Shown piece by piece: positions 45,158 through 57,883 of a stretch of 64,000 nucleotides of DNA. The notes below the pieces were generated by a model. That model had not been told where the DNA came from and ran no database searches. It saw only the letters and a list, made by a program, of their open reading frames with translations. Within the stretch, counting starts at the first letter, position 1. Each line of letters begins with the position of its first letter. The stretch is from Laetiporus sulphureus 93-53 (taxonomy: Eukaryota; Basidiomycota; Agaricomycetes; Polyporales; Laetiporaceae), in NCBI RefSeq assembly GCF_001632365.1, contig NW_024468515.1, positions 832,983-896,982 on the forward strand, written 5' to 3'. The translations under genes were made by a program, and so were the position numbers.

Positions 45158-46896
45158 TCACATAACAAAATGGTCTGCCCAGTGCCTCAACACACCCTCG
45201 CCCAGCTTATGAAACTCAAATCGCTGCGGGTCTCGACAGATAATTGACCCATGCGCGTTCCGCACCGGATCTATGAACGCGCGCTCCTTCTTCAGCCCCG
45301 GAAGCGTGTTCAGCAACCGCACGAGCCGCAGCTGCACGTCCGTCAGGATCACATGCTGCGGCGCGCTCTCCCCCAGCTTCAGATGTGACTTCGACTTCGG
45401 ATCTAGCCCAAGCTCAGGGTTTGGCGAGTCGTTACGAGGTGGAGACGGAGAGGAAAACGATGAAGGCGGGTTCCCGGGATCGTCCATTATGTCGTCAATG
45501 GCGCTTTCGACGCTGCGCTCGAGCCGCGCGATGACCTTTGCGAGGCGCTCGACGGAGGAGGGCTCCTTCTCGAGCAGCTCAAGCCGCAGCCGGGACGCGC
45601 GGGAAGCGAGTGCAAGTCGGCTCAGGACAAGCGCAAGGAAGAGCGGGATGATGACTGGGAGGGAGATGTAAAGCAGCTGCAGGGCCGTGAGTGTGAGCGA
45701 TCCTAACAGAGCATAGGGTAGGGATCACGTACGATGTTGAAAGGAAAGGTAAATTGGAGTGCTGGCGGCAGTGGTATCTGGAAGCTCTTCAGCCATTGCA
45801 GTGTGAATCGCTTTGGTGGCGGTGGTGGCGGCAGCGGGGGATCTGGGAGTGAATAAGACTTGATTATAGGTGCGTATTTATCGTCTAGTTCTCTGTTGGG
45901 TTGGCGAAAGCCGTCACCATGTGGCTATATGCGCTTGAATGATGAACGTACATCTCTATGCCATTAGTCATATGGTTCAAGAAGATATCTTCCGCTTCGA
46001 TCGCGGCTGTTGGGTATGGTACGGTGAGGTCATTGACCGCATTCGCATATATGCGCACGTCTTCGAACAGGCAGAGAGCTTGGTAGAATATACGATCTGC
46101 GTCATCTGTTAGCGGGGCAGATGGTGACTTTTACGATTCTGTATTCACCAGGGTCCGCCATGACCTCCAGCAGCGGCCGTCCATGTGCAGACCACTTGTC
46201 CACCTGAGCATAGGCACCAGTCAGCGATTCGTCCAACAGCAAGTATCATGTGCACACGCACGACCCAGAACTGCTCTCCCGTCCGCGAGAGCATCTTGGG
46301 CCCCAAGTAGGACGTCAGCGAGGAAAGCACATTGCGGTACCTCGGCAGGCCTATATGCGGTGTCGCGAAGGTGTTAAAGTTCACCGGCTTAACCTTGTCG
46401 AAGTATTTGCGTTGGTGCAGTACGCTATGTAGGCGGCGTTAGATAACAAGCATCGAACTAGATGGGAAACAGCGACGTACCCAACGGTGTACCGAGACAC
46501 CAGCCCTCCAAGGCTGTACCCAGTGATTGAGAAGCGTGTGACTCTCTCGCCGGCGTCCTCGAGTCGCTTCACGGCCTCATAGATCTATATTGCACATGGA
46601 TTAGCGTTCCGCAACACCGGGACAATTCCGCGACGGACGAGATGTAGTTCGGCTTGTATGTATAGAGCACTCACCTCGTCAGCGACCCGCTCTCCTCCCC
46701 AGTCCACTCCATCATACGTATGGTCCTCCCTATTTGTTTCCGCGAGCAAGACCTCCAATCGCTCGCCGTCCGGCCCTGGATCGGAGGAGGGTTGACCGCG
46801 CAACTCAGTGATCGTCCGGTGCAGCTCCGCGAGGTGGACGGGGTTGCCCCACATTCCATGCACGAGCACGAGCAAATGCACTGTCTCCGCAGACAT
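45158..46896 (-). CDS. DUF676 putative lipase (ROG1-like)
   Basis: Alpha/beta-hydrolase. Exon 1 starts MSAETVHLLVLVHGMWGNP, where the HG oxyanion-hole motif follows the first strand. The nucleophile elbow GYSLGG (G-x-S-x-G) is in exon 2, and NFNTFATPHIGLPR continues the core in exon 3. Near the C-terminus a hydrophobic segment (SLPVIIPLFLALVLS-like, about 45,620-45,680) suggests membrane attachment, and the end, RFEFHKLGEGVLRHWADHF, carries the expected catalytic His region. Yeast relatives (Rog1, Lpl1) act on phospholipids or acylglycerols at lipid droplets or the ER. At least six exons; borders in 45.7-46.2 kb were not all resolved. Divergent from the DPH4 gene, with which it shares about 0.4 kb of promoter. 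Confidence 0.85.
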
Positions 46897-47301
46897 GATC
46901 TGTTGTCGATGAAGGCAGGATAGGTCCGTTAGGAAGATGAGTGAGCATGGGGATCAAATTGCGTGCATAAATAGAGCCAACCGGGCGGGGCTGGTGCAGC
47001 CACCTTGGGGCCTGACGCGTCCCAGTGCCGCGCCCGGCGCAGCAACCATATTTCGTATCCGAGCGATTGCTAGTCATCTCGGCGATTGCTATGCATGCGG
47101 GAACAGATGAACTGATTGCGATGGCGAGGAACCGAGTCGGCTAAAGTGGCTGATCGGCGGCGAGCGCTGACTGCGCACTCACGCATCAACCATCTTCTCC
47201 TCGAGGTACGACAAACGCTCGAGCAGTGTCGGTGCGAGCCTATTAACGTTCTATCTGAGCTCCGTGCTCGACTGTCCATCTGAGTCCTTGTTCTTGAGTC
47301 C

Positions 47302-47787
47302 TTCGCCGAGGCTTCGACCAAGCTGGATAACAATGCTCTCCCCGATTACTACTTTATTCTCTCCACCTCTCCGTCTGCATCCGCGGACGAGATAAAGCTC
47401 GCATATCACCAGGCTCTTTTGCGCTTTCACCCTGACAAGGCCAAGCGTTCCACCCATTCGGAGGCGGCGCCCACAATTGACATTGGCTTGTTGAAGGCCG
47501 CCTACGAAACACTAACCGATCCTAATACCCGCTCCATCTACGATTCGTCAAGTGCCCAGAAGAACGCGACTCATATCGGGCCGCGTCCTGCGCAAGTAAT
47601 TTCTCTGGAGGATTTCGAGCAGCCGTCTGATGAAGGGCCGCTGAGATGGACGTATGGTTGTCGATGTGGAGGGTTGTATGTGATCACGGAGGATGACATG
47701 GAGGCGGGTCAGCATCTTGTTGGCTGCATCAGCTGTTCAGAGGTGCTTTGGGTGGGTTATGAGCTAGCGGAGGGTGGCGAACACTGA
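47302..47787 (+). CDS. dph4: DPH4-type J protein (diphthamide biosynthesis)
   Basis: J domain with ALPDYYFILSTSPSASADEI, then the catalytic HPD motif in RFHPDK and AAYETLTDP. It is followed by a CSL-type zinc finger: YGCRCGGLYVIT, then GCISC about 20 residues later. This architecture is that of DPH4/Jjj3, which works with Dph3 in making diphthamide on elongation factor 2 in the cytosol. About 165 residues, normal for the family. The 5' end is not resolved. The frame is open from 47284, where a stop lies, and no ATG exists in it before the J domain. An acceptor at TTCTTGAG (ends 47298) implies a short upstream first exon carrying the ATG. It converges on the Ppo gene. Confidence 0.8.
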   Translation, partial: FAEASTKLDNNALPDYYFILSTSPSASADEIKLAYHQALLRFHPDKAKRSTHSEAAPTIDIGLLKAAYETLTDPNTRSIYDSSSAQKNATHIGPRPAQVISLEDFEQPSDEGPLRWTYGCRCGGLYVITEDDMEAGQHLVGCISCSEVLWVGYELAEGGEH

Positions 47788-47871
47788 TCGCAATTCCTGT
47801 ATGTCTGCTACGCCTCTGGGGTCACGACTTTGCTTAATATCCGTGGTAGAAGAGCAGAAAGCGATAGGGTT

Positions 47872-50800
47872 TCATTCATCGGTTATCATAAGATATATAC
47901 ATTCATACGAGTGGTTCAAGATCATGAAATTGCTAGCCGGGATCGATATGAAAAGACGTTCAATCGAACTATGGCAGATCACCAGGCACCAGTCAGACTG
48001 CTGCACTTTGCAACAGGGAGCCTGGATATGACGTACCTGCACTGCCATCGAGGACGCCCAAGGAACCAACTCCTGTTTGGATGACAGGTACAAGTAAGTG
48101 CTGGTCTTCGCAAGATCGGTCTTGAACCTACACGACGACACGTCAGCCTGGCTTGCATTTTGGTAAGACTTAGTGTAGGACTCACCTCTTCAACATGCCT
48201 GACTGTCCCGGAGCACGGCGAATATGCTTGGCCTCGAAGACTGCGCGAACAACTTCACCAATGATCTGCGCAAAACCCCCCTGTGAGATAAGATTTAAAC
48301 AACAGTTCATCATACTGCGTACCTTGGTGGACAGCTCGGTGCCGAGACATCTGTAGAGAGTAGATCAATAGGTGCTGCGGTAGAGATATGGCAAATAGGC
48401 CACCTGGCAGATCCGTCGCCAACTAGGTATCGTTCGGTTGGGCTTCGAGTTGGGTTAACTGAGGTAGGGTCAACGAAAACGTGTGCCTGGTAATGGCATG
48501 AGTGAGCCTGCACGATTTTGTAATGAGGGTGAGATGCTCACATCAAGGCTTGCGTCAGCAATGTCCAAGAGGATCGTGGTATTGGCCGGGACAGCCTGCT
48601 TGCCGAGGGTCACGGTGCGTACGGCTTGTCCTAGATGAGACCCGTCAATCCTATGTATGGCGTCCATGGCGACAGAGCACGTACGGTATACACCACGGAA
48701 CGGAGGATCGAGGCCTGCATGATCAACGTCATGAGCGGCGAAAATGTACTGGAAAGAGACTGATACATACGAAGAGCCTCCCTTACATATCCTCCCAGAG
48801 CGTTCTCATCTTTCGGGCTGAGTTTGATCTTAGCTGCCAGGCTCTGCACGTCCCTCGGCTTGTTCTCATCCAGATAGAAGTTGACGACGTGGATGATAGC
48901 TGCAAGCCGCCTTCAGGATGGTGGACGTGCGAACGCACGAATTGAAAACCTACATTGAGACATCTCCACAGTGGCACCGACCAACACCGCCAGGATGGAA
49001 TTGGCAAGGGTATCCGTTGGAAAACCAAGCTGGGTCAAGCTCTCGATGAGCTCATCCTTGTCGCTCTTCTCCCGTCCGAGGAATATCTCCGCGATTGACT
49101 CCACAACTCCGATGATCGACAGCTATAACATCTCCTTATTAGAGCGGGCTTGATGTTGGAGGAGAACCACTCACGCGCGACGAGCCCCGAAGACCTGCCT
49201 TGATGAGCTGCAGCAGCTTGTCAATGTCGGTCTTCACTTTTCGCTGAAGGTTGAGAAGCTTTGACGCTTCGACGTCCAGGAACAGGAATCTGAGGAGTCA
49301 AAGGCCATGTTCGTCAGCAAAGTTTAACTTTGTGCTTGTTGGTGAGGGGGGACCCACGAATAGATATCGGATAGCATGTCAAATAGTTCCTGTGGCGTGT
49401 AGTCACCGTCTTTCGAGTCCGCTTTTGCCTTGAGGCGAATGCCGGCCTTTGAGATGCAAATCGTCAACATTGCGCCCGATTGAAAGACTCTAGGAAACAA
49501 AATCACCAGCGAGCTTGCCCAATGGATGGGGATGTACTTCAAGACATCTCGCACGATATCAACGTTCCTGGTCGATGTCCCAACCGATGTGTATGACTCG
49601 CGCTGCATGAGAAGCTGCGTCTTCTGGTAGAAATACTCCATGATCTTGCCCGAGAACTGAGAGAGCACGCCAACGATGGCGCTTTGCTCCTTTATCGCCC
49701 GAGCGGGATCATCTGAGGCGATGAAGAAGCTGCCGTACTGGGATCAGTAGTGTGGCCAACCCATCGCATTCTCCGCACTCACCCTTGTCCAGTAACCACA
49801 CGTCCTGCACGGCTCGCGTATGGTACAGAGAATTGATCCGGGTTGCCAAGCACCTTCGCCACGTCCAAGTACTGGTTGAACTTCGGCAAGGGCGGAATTG
49901 TCCCAGGCTTTGCGAGACTGTAAGTCTGGATGTCTCCAAGCTTTGTCAAGACCGTCTGTATGGCCTCCGGCGTCATGAGAGGGAACCAGGTATACGTGCT
50001 GTCACTTGTGAAGTGGTTGGGCAGCGTGCGGAGGAACAGCTTGCCGAGCATACTGCCATATCCTGGGGCATCAGGGTCCCGCTGGCAATCAGCGAAGCCC
50101 CAGGAGGTCAGGTTGTACGGAGTGTAATCGGCGGTGAAAAACCTGTCGCCTCGAGTAAGAGCAATGGCATCGCTGAGAATGGCACGACTGATGGTGTACG
50201 CTAAGCATGAAGGGTAAAGATCAGTTGACATTCCCGGTAGGAAAGCCAGAGATGGCGCACATGGACACAAGCCTGCTCCCTCCATGACGGGCTTCGCGGC
50301 TTCTGCCTGCAAACCAACGTATAACTCTAGGCGATCAATATCGCCGTACAATTTCTCGGCGGCAGCTGCAACTTCTGGATCCGGATTCCACTCAAGGAAA
50401 CTTGAATATCCTGACAAGAAGATGTTAAAGTCTTATCGCAAGCGGTCCTGCTGGGTGTGGCTCACTCTTCAGCCCAATGAACTGGGAAGGAATGGTACGG
50501 ATTATTAGACTCATCAGGCGAATTCTATGAGATTACGTACCTGCCGGAAATCATTCAGGGAACAGCAACCCCATTTCCGGTTCGATTCAATTCCCATAAT
50601 TTCATGCAGGCGCATGACGTGGGGAGTTCCACGAGCTTTGAAGGCGGCTGCCGGATGCTGGGTCCTAAGACGCGCGAGTGAGATCCTTAATGAATATTAC
50701 AGGTCGAACCACGTACGCTGTCTGTATGATGGCAGCGAGATCTGCATCGTTGAAACTCCCATCGGCTTGACGCTTCAAGCTGTTGGAGGAATCAGATCGG

Positions 50801-52840
50801 CAAACTATTTGACTTCAACAAGCTGTACATACCTTCCGAACGTCCAATGAGTGATATCAGGCTCCAATGCCTGCAGGTCCTTCGCGGTTTTCTTGAAATC
50901 TGAGATTGAAATCTTTTGACAGTAAGTCCTCAGACGTACCAAAGTTGGAGGAACTCTCATTTACCTGATTCCATGTTTTACCGGGGAAAAATTTACCAAA
51001 GAGCGTCTCTATCCACTGCTCATCGTGCTGCGAGGTCGTAGCATGCCAGCGGTATAAGCAGTTGAACTGAGTAGCGACAGCACTTAGCATCCATGCCTAC
51101 TTGCGCGCAAATTCACATACCTCAATGCTGCAAACGTTACCTCTGCCACGTTCAAACAAAGAGTGATCCATATCTCTGATCTCCTACAGCGCCAAGCACG
51201 ACTGTCAACGAAGCAACAAATGCAGACAATCTCAACTCACTCCAAATGGATCCAAGCTCCAGCTGTTGCCATCCCGTACTAGTCCCAGGATCGCGCTGAA
51301 GTAGTCGGAGAAGACGACCGATGCAAACCAACCACAGTTTATCAGGCGCGCTGTTTGGAAGATCTCTTCATCTTGCGCCAGAAGAATCGAAGCACGCTTA
51401 GGGTCCTCTGATGGGATGAAGTCAGGATCGACGTATGTGCCTCGCTCGTTCAACTCGAGCAGCATTTTCGCGATATACTATTATAAGCAGTTCGGATGAG
51501 CAAATAATCTGAACTGCTCCAATGGACAGCACTTACATTATGGTTCCGGTTGAACATAACGAGAAGGACACAGACGGCCGGCGGTAGGAGGAGCAGCCTA
51601 TCTTCGGCAAATGTATCAGGATAGATAAGACCGCGGCCATTGCGCACTCGAATCTTGTCCTGTGTATCTTGGTTGTTGCCGTACAATGGAGCAAGGTCTA
51701 CATAGGACGACGTTTCGTTGATGTTAACGTTCTCGTGAGAGGTGCGGAAGATGCTTCGGCAGGATGTCAGATATCTACCTTAGTTTACACAGACGATATG
51801 CGACGCACCTATGAATGACGAGCGCAGCGAATGAGAACATCATGCTAGATAGACCAGCCGGATGCTTGACGAACTAGACATTATCAGTTAGATTGTGAAC
51901 CTTACTCCAAAAGGAATAGTCGCTTACGGCCTCCCGCCTCAGTAGCGTGTCGAATACGAGACCGGCATCTGGCAACTCGTTCTGAGGGAGTGGATGCGTC
52001 TGCTGTACAGTCCGCGCATATGGGGTACCTGCTTTGCCTCTGTCTGGAACAGAGGCATTGTTGTTCGAGCCGTCCGCAGTGCGCCATGCATACTCGTTGC
52101 CTATGTATGTCAGGGGAGGATGTGGAAGGTCGTTGTACACTATCATGCATGTCAGAGAACCCGAAGAAGGCTGTGAAAGCATGAACTGCTCACAGAGTTC
52201 GACGACTTTAGTCGACAATGCTGCTCCCAGGGCACTCGTAGAATGCGTCGAGAGGAAGATAAGGATATGCTCGAGCTGCTATAATGTCAGCGTGATGCGA
52301 CCAATCAGCGCAGGTGTTCACTAACCAACATCTTACGATCATCAATGCCGTTAGGATGCTTGAGAAGGTCGACCAGACCCTCCTACAGATGCGGCGTCAC
52401 ACAAGTGACTGTAGAATGGGGCAAATTGACGGCTTACCACAGTAGCAATGTCATCAGCAATGGGTCCTCCGTTCTTTACCTATTCGTATTGTCAGCATTT
52501 CCACGTTTGTATAGACTCTGGCATTATTATCATACCGATTCACGGCATTTCTGGAGGAGCTTCTCTCCCCGAGCACTGATGTCTTGATCAACGCGCGCGA
52601 TGTCATGCTCCTGTCGTTTCACGCAATGAGACACACGTGCATGGTAATAAGCGTTATCTTACCACGGTTGAGGTGAACGACGATAGTCTGCTCAGTGTAG
52701 ATGCCATCTGGGCTAGGCGCAATGACAGTGGGAGAGTGAGCTTCTCGCTTCGTGCCTGCCTCTATATATGAGGAGGAGAAGCGCTGCATGGCTGTAGACA
52801 GGCATGAAGGATCCTGGATCTGTCGTAATGTATTGCCCAT
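47872..52840 (-). CDS. ppo: Ppo-type fatty-acid dioxygenase / linoleate diol synthase
   Basis: Large gene with about 20 short introns encoding a two-domain oxylipin enzyme. The N-terminal half is a heme peroxidase-like dioxygenase. It has the distal His region VIHSIFRTSHEN, SSYVDLAPLYGNNQ, and the YRWH motif (FNCLYRWHATTS) with catalytic Tyr and proximal His, followed by GDIDRLELYVGLQAE and DRFFTADYTP. The C-terminal half is P450-like (YTPQELFDMLSDIYS) and keeps the heme Cys in GDGSARCLG, split by an intron. Such enzymes turn linoleate into 8-hydroperoxide and diols, the psi factors that control sporulation and mating. Both active sites look intact. Start uncertain: 52840 (MGNTLRQ) or 52789 (MQRFSSS). 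End uncertain: the last exon stops at 47872 if the final intron is retained or spliced in phase. Confidence 0.88.
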
Positions 52841-54328
52841 CGTTCCCTTCGGACACGACACTACTAGACACATTCTCGTAGGGATTCCATGCACATGTCG
52901 CTGATATTCGGAAGAGTCGGTGGGATTTCCAGCAAACGAATGATCCCTGCTAGCGCATAGGCACGCGAAGATTGGTTGACGAATCTGATTTCCTTTAGTT
53001 GGCCGTCGGCAGTTCATAGGCCACAAGGCCGCCGGGAGAGGCGCTTCGATACTAATGTATCCTTCCATATGCAGAGGACATGCGGATCTGCGGTTCCGAC
53101 TGGCACGTAAGCGGCAACAATGGCGTAGAAACTAGAACTGGTACGTTTTTATCTTCCTGATGGTTCCCGTGATTAATGTATCGTATTTGGGCGCAGCTCG
53201 TCTTTGACAGTTCAAACCTTCGAGGATCGTGACCGCCCTGTGTTGAGCCGGCAAGCCAATGGACAATTTCTGAGTCGCTGCAACGGATTCGCCGACATCA
53301 GACACATTATATGCGCACGTACTCAGAGCAGCTACCTGCGAGCGCTCCCAGACAGGTCGAGGCTAGGTTAGAATGTAGCGCTTCAGATTCCTCCATCCCA
53401 TGTAACATCGGATAGGACCCACCCGACTATATGGAGTAATTGTCGCATTGATTATAAGAGATGGCTTGCGTACTCTCGGCCATGAAAGGAAACGACTTGC
53501 CAGCAATCACGAGTGCGGGAGACAACGCATAAATTTTCAAGACTCAGGTTGTGTGTCTTTGCTGCTAATTGGAATGGGACACACCGTAAAAAGTGTTCAT
53601 CTCAGTGTCCATCTCAATGAAGATTTGGGTTTCGATCACGGACCATCGCAGTTTCCGGGCAGCGGCAGTAGGACGAATGTAGAAATAGGAAATCTCCTCA
53701 CTGAGCTTGAGGATTTCTATGAACCGCCGTCAGCCAACCTGTAAAGCCACGATTCGTGCCATCCGTCGCTGTGACGTCGGACGAACTCCGCTTATCGACA
53801 AACCACTATGGTCGAGCGCTCGGATAGCAATTGAAAAGGCGGGGACTCGCAATATTCAACAGTCGCATGCAACTTACCCGGATTGAGAAAGATGGGCGTG
53901 GCATGCATAAGCCAGAATGGCCTATTCTAAGGAAGCATCATACGGCCAGAGATACCGGGCCGCCTCTAGAAGACGATTCCGTTCGTTTTAGTAGGCAAGC
54001 TTCCATGTCACTCACACAGCGCGAATCCGTCGTCAGTCGGAAGCGAGAAGCATGACATGAGCGTGGCTTTGAACTTGTCCGATTGTAGTAGTAACCGAGA
54101 ACGCCAAGCGACCACACCTATGTAGTCGCGGGAACACACCAGTTCTTTCGTCCTTATTCGAGTCCTCTCATCGCAATCGATCTATGTCCGCCCGCTAATT
54201 TCATTCATTCGCAGTTGGCTGCCACACTTGATGACACACACGCACCTCACTCAATCGCAGCTTTGACAAGGCTTGAAATTTAAATAATCGGAATGTCCAT
54301 TGGTCCGAATGCACCAACACAATCTACA
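52841..54328. other. Spacer upstream of Ppo gene
   Basis: Ppo promoter (about 53 kb) and the 3' region of epsilon-COP. The plus-strand frame at 53448-53744 has no domain and no ATG at its beginning. I see no gene. Confidence 0.45.
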
Positions 54329-55444
54329 TCACGCTGTGGCGACCGCCAGCGGTGGCACATCGAATTTTGCGCACAGCTCGTCAAACAAATCTGCCTTACG
54401 GTCGACGTCGAGTACCATCGGATAGCTCGGATATTGGCTCTGCAGTTGACTGAGGCAGCGCGGTGCACAGTCATCATCCAACTTATGCCAAAAATGTCTG
54501 GATGTGCACACCTGAATAGCTGGTCCGCTTCCGCATGCTTCGAGGTACCCAAGCCCGCCGCGACGGTCATCGCAGCGAGCGTCTCCGCATCAGGCTTGCC
54601 GCCCAACTGTGATACGGCCTCCTCAAAGTCGCACTTTGCTGCTGGAACCTCACCGCGTAGCAGGCGCGTGACCCCGCGCGCGGTGAGCAGATGTGCAGAA
54701 GAGAGCGAGGGATTTCCAAGCTGCTCGGTGTAGAAAGAATTGCAGTCGGAATAACCATCCTTGCCAGTGACGAGGCCGATGGATGATTCGATGAGTTGCA
54801 AGAGCAGGTCGTCCTCCGACCATCGCTTGGCCTGATCGAACTCCTTGCGTGCAAGGTCAGGACGATTGATTGACAGGTATATTTGAACTGTGAAAGCGAC
54901 ACTGTAAAGTGATTGGTGAACGAGTCGCGAAATGACAGATGAGAGACGCACGCCTCGAGGTTCTGAGTACTCGTCCCCGCGCCGAGAGTCTCCAAAGCCT
55001 CCTCAACTTCGCCAGCTAGCGCAAAGGCAGTCCCAGCAAGCACCCGCACCATGCCCTTCTCATTCTCATCCGCATCAACGTCCTCGCCCTCAATCTCGAT
55101 GCAGAGATCCCGGAGCTCCTCGAGCGACGTGTCCTTCTTGTCTGCTGATGAGGCCACGACGTAGCGAGCGAGGGCGGATACCGCCTTTAGCGCAACATTC
55201 TCCGTATCCTCTGGGACTACCTGTGAGACCGCCTCGGGCTCGTTGAGCGCGATGTGTGCACGAGCCTGGTATACGAGAATCGGTGTGTAGTCCGGAGAGC
55301 CGGGGTCGGGTAGCGTGAGGTTTACTAGCGACTTGTATGCGCCTGATTCGCACAAATTTCAACGACTAGTAACACATATGAAGCGTCGACCTGCATACCA
55401 AGGATGAACTGCTGTTTGACATGGTACAACTCTGAGGAATCCAT
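54329..55444 (-). CDS. sec28: Coatomer subunit epsilon (epsilon-COP)
   Basis: Component of the COPI vesicle coat that binds alpha-COP in the cytosol and on Golgi membranes. The start MDSSELYHVKQQFILG is followed by an intron and AYKSLVNLTLPDP, then a run of TPR-like helices: YQARAHIALNEPEAV, LAGTAFALAGEVEEALETL, IYLSINRPDLARKEFDQAKRW and SLSSAHLLTARGVTRLLRGEVPAAKCDFEEA. It ends with FDELCAKFDVPPLAVATA, the typical closing helix. About 290 residues, normal. Three introns, one after the first 16 codons (about 55345-55397). Confident from colinearity with the family. Confidence 0.93.
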
Positions 55445-55760
55445 TGTAGCGTGGCGGTTCAGGTCGACTTCGATCGATATAGGCGCCCGTATGTCGTTGT
55501 GCTTGGCGTGCTTGAGTGACCTCAATGTGGCCCTCGGGCCTCGACACGCTTAGTCGTCCATAAGCCGCTTTCATAGGCTTTTCTAGTTTGCGCGCTACTG
55601 CTCATACGTTCGGCCATAGAGTCTCGCAGCCAACTTACCCGCTCGTGAGGTCGAGATCAAGGTTATCTAAATATCGTTCTGGTATTGCAATGGTATCATA
55701 CATGCGTGTCATATGCCAAATGTCCGAGTCTATGTCTAATCCAACTCCTGCGAGAATGAG
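55445..55760. other. Promoter region of epsilon-COP
   Basis: 316 bases between the epsilon-COP start and the end of the upstream minus-strand gene. Nothing further seen. Confidence 0.4.
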
Positions 55761-56712
55761 CTACTTCACAGGGGCCATTTGGGTCGGACGCTCTACCAGC
55801 ACGGTGATCATCTGTCCCTTGATGTACGAGCAAAGCGGATGAGCCTCTTCCTCAACCGTGATCTGCACATACCCTCCACATCCCAGAACGCCACTCTGCC
55901 CCTGCTTGCCATTCGTCTGCGGCGGTGCACCAACCGGGGCCGTGTCGGGCTTGTGCTTCTTGCTAACACCGGCAACCCAATGTGAAAGGCTGCTCTGTGT
56001 ACGCTTCAGCGGCTTGGCACCTGCAGGCGCGGATGCATTGCATATCTCTGGCTGCGGTGACGGCGGGGTCGTAGAGGTAGGAGAGGGACTTGGTGGAGGT
56101 GGTTGTGGGACGGAGGAGACGATGACACGCCTCTTGCTGCAGTCACACCGGAACGTTTCCGTCCAGCATTTAGCGGTGAGAGGACGTGCGTGGACGTTGT
56201 TGCTGGTGAAATAATGAGAGTCAGCATTCAATTGAGGAGCACAGCCGATATGCAAACTCACCTGTGAGGATACTCGACAATATTGCGGAGCTCAGAGGAC
56301 ACGAGCTTCACCCGCTTTGCTGCAGGAATGGACGGATCCGCGATGATCGACTATGCGCCGTGGAAATTGACATATGGCAGATGTTGCGAAGAAGCTGCGC
56401 GTGCCTCTTGAAAGGCCCCGAAGGACGCGGCGAGGTCATCACATAAGTCGTCCCCGCTCTGGTACACGGAGCATATGCATTCGCGATAGGCAACTGCTTG
56501 TTCCTCATGACCATCCAGACCGACTTCGGCTGCCTTTCTTTTCCCAAGCTGAGACCTCTTCGCAAGTTCCGTTCTCATTGCCTCCGTACTAGAAGCACAG
56601 TGAGCACTCCGAGATACCGTGTGGTTGCTCGTACGTACCTGATATCCGACTTGGAATCTGCCGGTGGCATCGGACTAGGTGTCTTCCATGTGTTTTGGGT
56701 TCGGTCGATCAT
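55761..56712 (-). CDS. Unknown protein with proline-rich middle
   Basis: At least three exons. Exon 1 (ATG at 56712) encodes MIDRTQNTWKTPSPMPPADS and splices into TEAMRTELAKRSQLGKRKAAE. A later exon encodes IIADPSIPAAKRVKLVSSEL and, after a 59-nt intron, NNVHARPLTAKCWTETFRCD, a proline/serine stretch, HWVAGVSKKHKP and a glycine-rich end. No domain recognised; KRKAAE and AAKRVKL look like nuclear localisation signals. Between the second and third parts an in-frame TAG occurs. It can be removed by an intron that starts GTGTAC (100 nt, phase 0) or lies at the end of a GT-AG stretch only 21 nt long. If neither is used the gene is broken. The exons before and after stay in the same frame. Confidence 0.5.
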
Positions 56713-57810
56713 GGGTGGTACAGCCGCGCAGTTCTTCCACACTAGAAGATTCGGAACTGTTTTTAGAACGGAAAATGAATGTAAGCCGCATAGTCAGCGG
56801 GAGATGAGGTGCGAAGCGACGTGTCGAGACGCGTTGCGTGACGCAGTCAGGTGGTGTGACAGACGCGATGTGTCACATCTCATCTAGTGATCGCGTGACG
56901 GCGTCGACTCCTACGACACAGCTCGAGTTGACGGAAATTCGGTTTTAGCCTGCGTTGATCGCAGCCCATAGCTCCAGTTTCCATGTATTATCATGCAATG
57001 CAGTAGGTTGAAGTGCTCTTGAGACGACTATATGCGTCAATTGCTATGCTCTCGAGACCTAGGTCGAGGTTGGCGATTCATCTACCAGAGATTCCTCCGC
57101 GCCCGCTCATGCATCGAACTCCTACTGTGAGGGTCACAATGTCACTCGGTGAAACTGTCTTGGACACTACATTCATCTTTTGGTACAGGTCTCCATTTCG
57201 GACGTCACAAGATCCTAACGTCATCGCCACGATTGCTTCCGCAGTCCCGCTGTGGCCATCCGACGTGCCCGATGGACGATGAGAGTCTCAGCCTCATACA
57301 TAGGTTTCATGCTCTGGCTTGCTGTCCCGAAGTACTTGGTGGGAACAGGGGCCTGCTTACGATGGTTGAAGAAAATTCTAGATACTTCAAGCCGTCTCAA
57401 AATCTTGGACTTGTTTTTCCCCCTAAGATTCGGAAGCGCCTCGAACTCCAAGCCCCGCATCTACCGCATACGTGCGACGATCATATACGCTCACCGGTCT
57501 CCGATATTACACTGCTGTGGTCCGCAGCGGATTCATTTTCGCTCACGGACCATCGCACCGACCGAAGAGGTTACCCGACGATGCGGCAATATTTCGGTTG
57601 AGTTGCTCAGCCACACACAGCCACATTGGCGCGGCACGGGCTGCGCGCTCTCGATCGCCCCATAATGGCGGCGGGGCCGGAGGCGAATGACGTTTTGGTC
57701 GAAACCAACCGGTCTGTGTTCATTCTGGACGATTTTTTCCGGATCTCGAAGCACGGATCTGCTGATGTCTCTAGGTGGAACGGGTGCCACTTCGGCCCAT
57801 TCCAGTGCTC
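56713..57810. other. 1.1-kb region without a supported gene
   Basis: Overlapping short frames on both strands, no domain. The first 150 bases are probably the promoter of the minus-strand unknown gene; the end leads to the TATA box at 57811. Confidence 0.4.
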
Positions 57811-57816
57811 TATATA
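57811..57816 (+). promoter_or_regulatory. TATA box of the 88-residue gene
   Basis: TATATA in CTCTATATATTGG, 73 bases upstream of the ATG at 57884 and followed at the right distance by pyrimidine-rich sequence suited to a start site. Confidence 0.45.
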
Positions 57817-57883
57817 TTGGCTCACTCATCACAGATGAGCCAGCACCATTCGCTGTTCCGTCTCTCTTACCCTCACGACTTAT

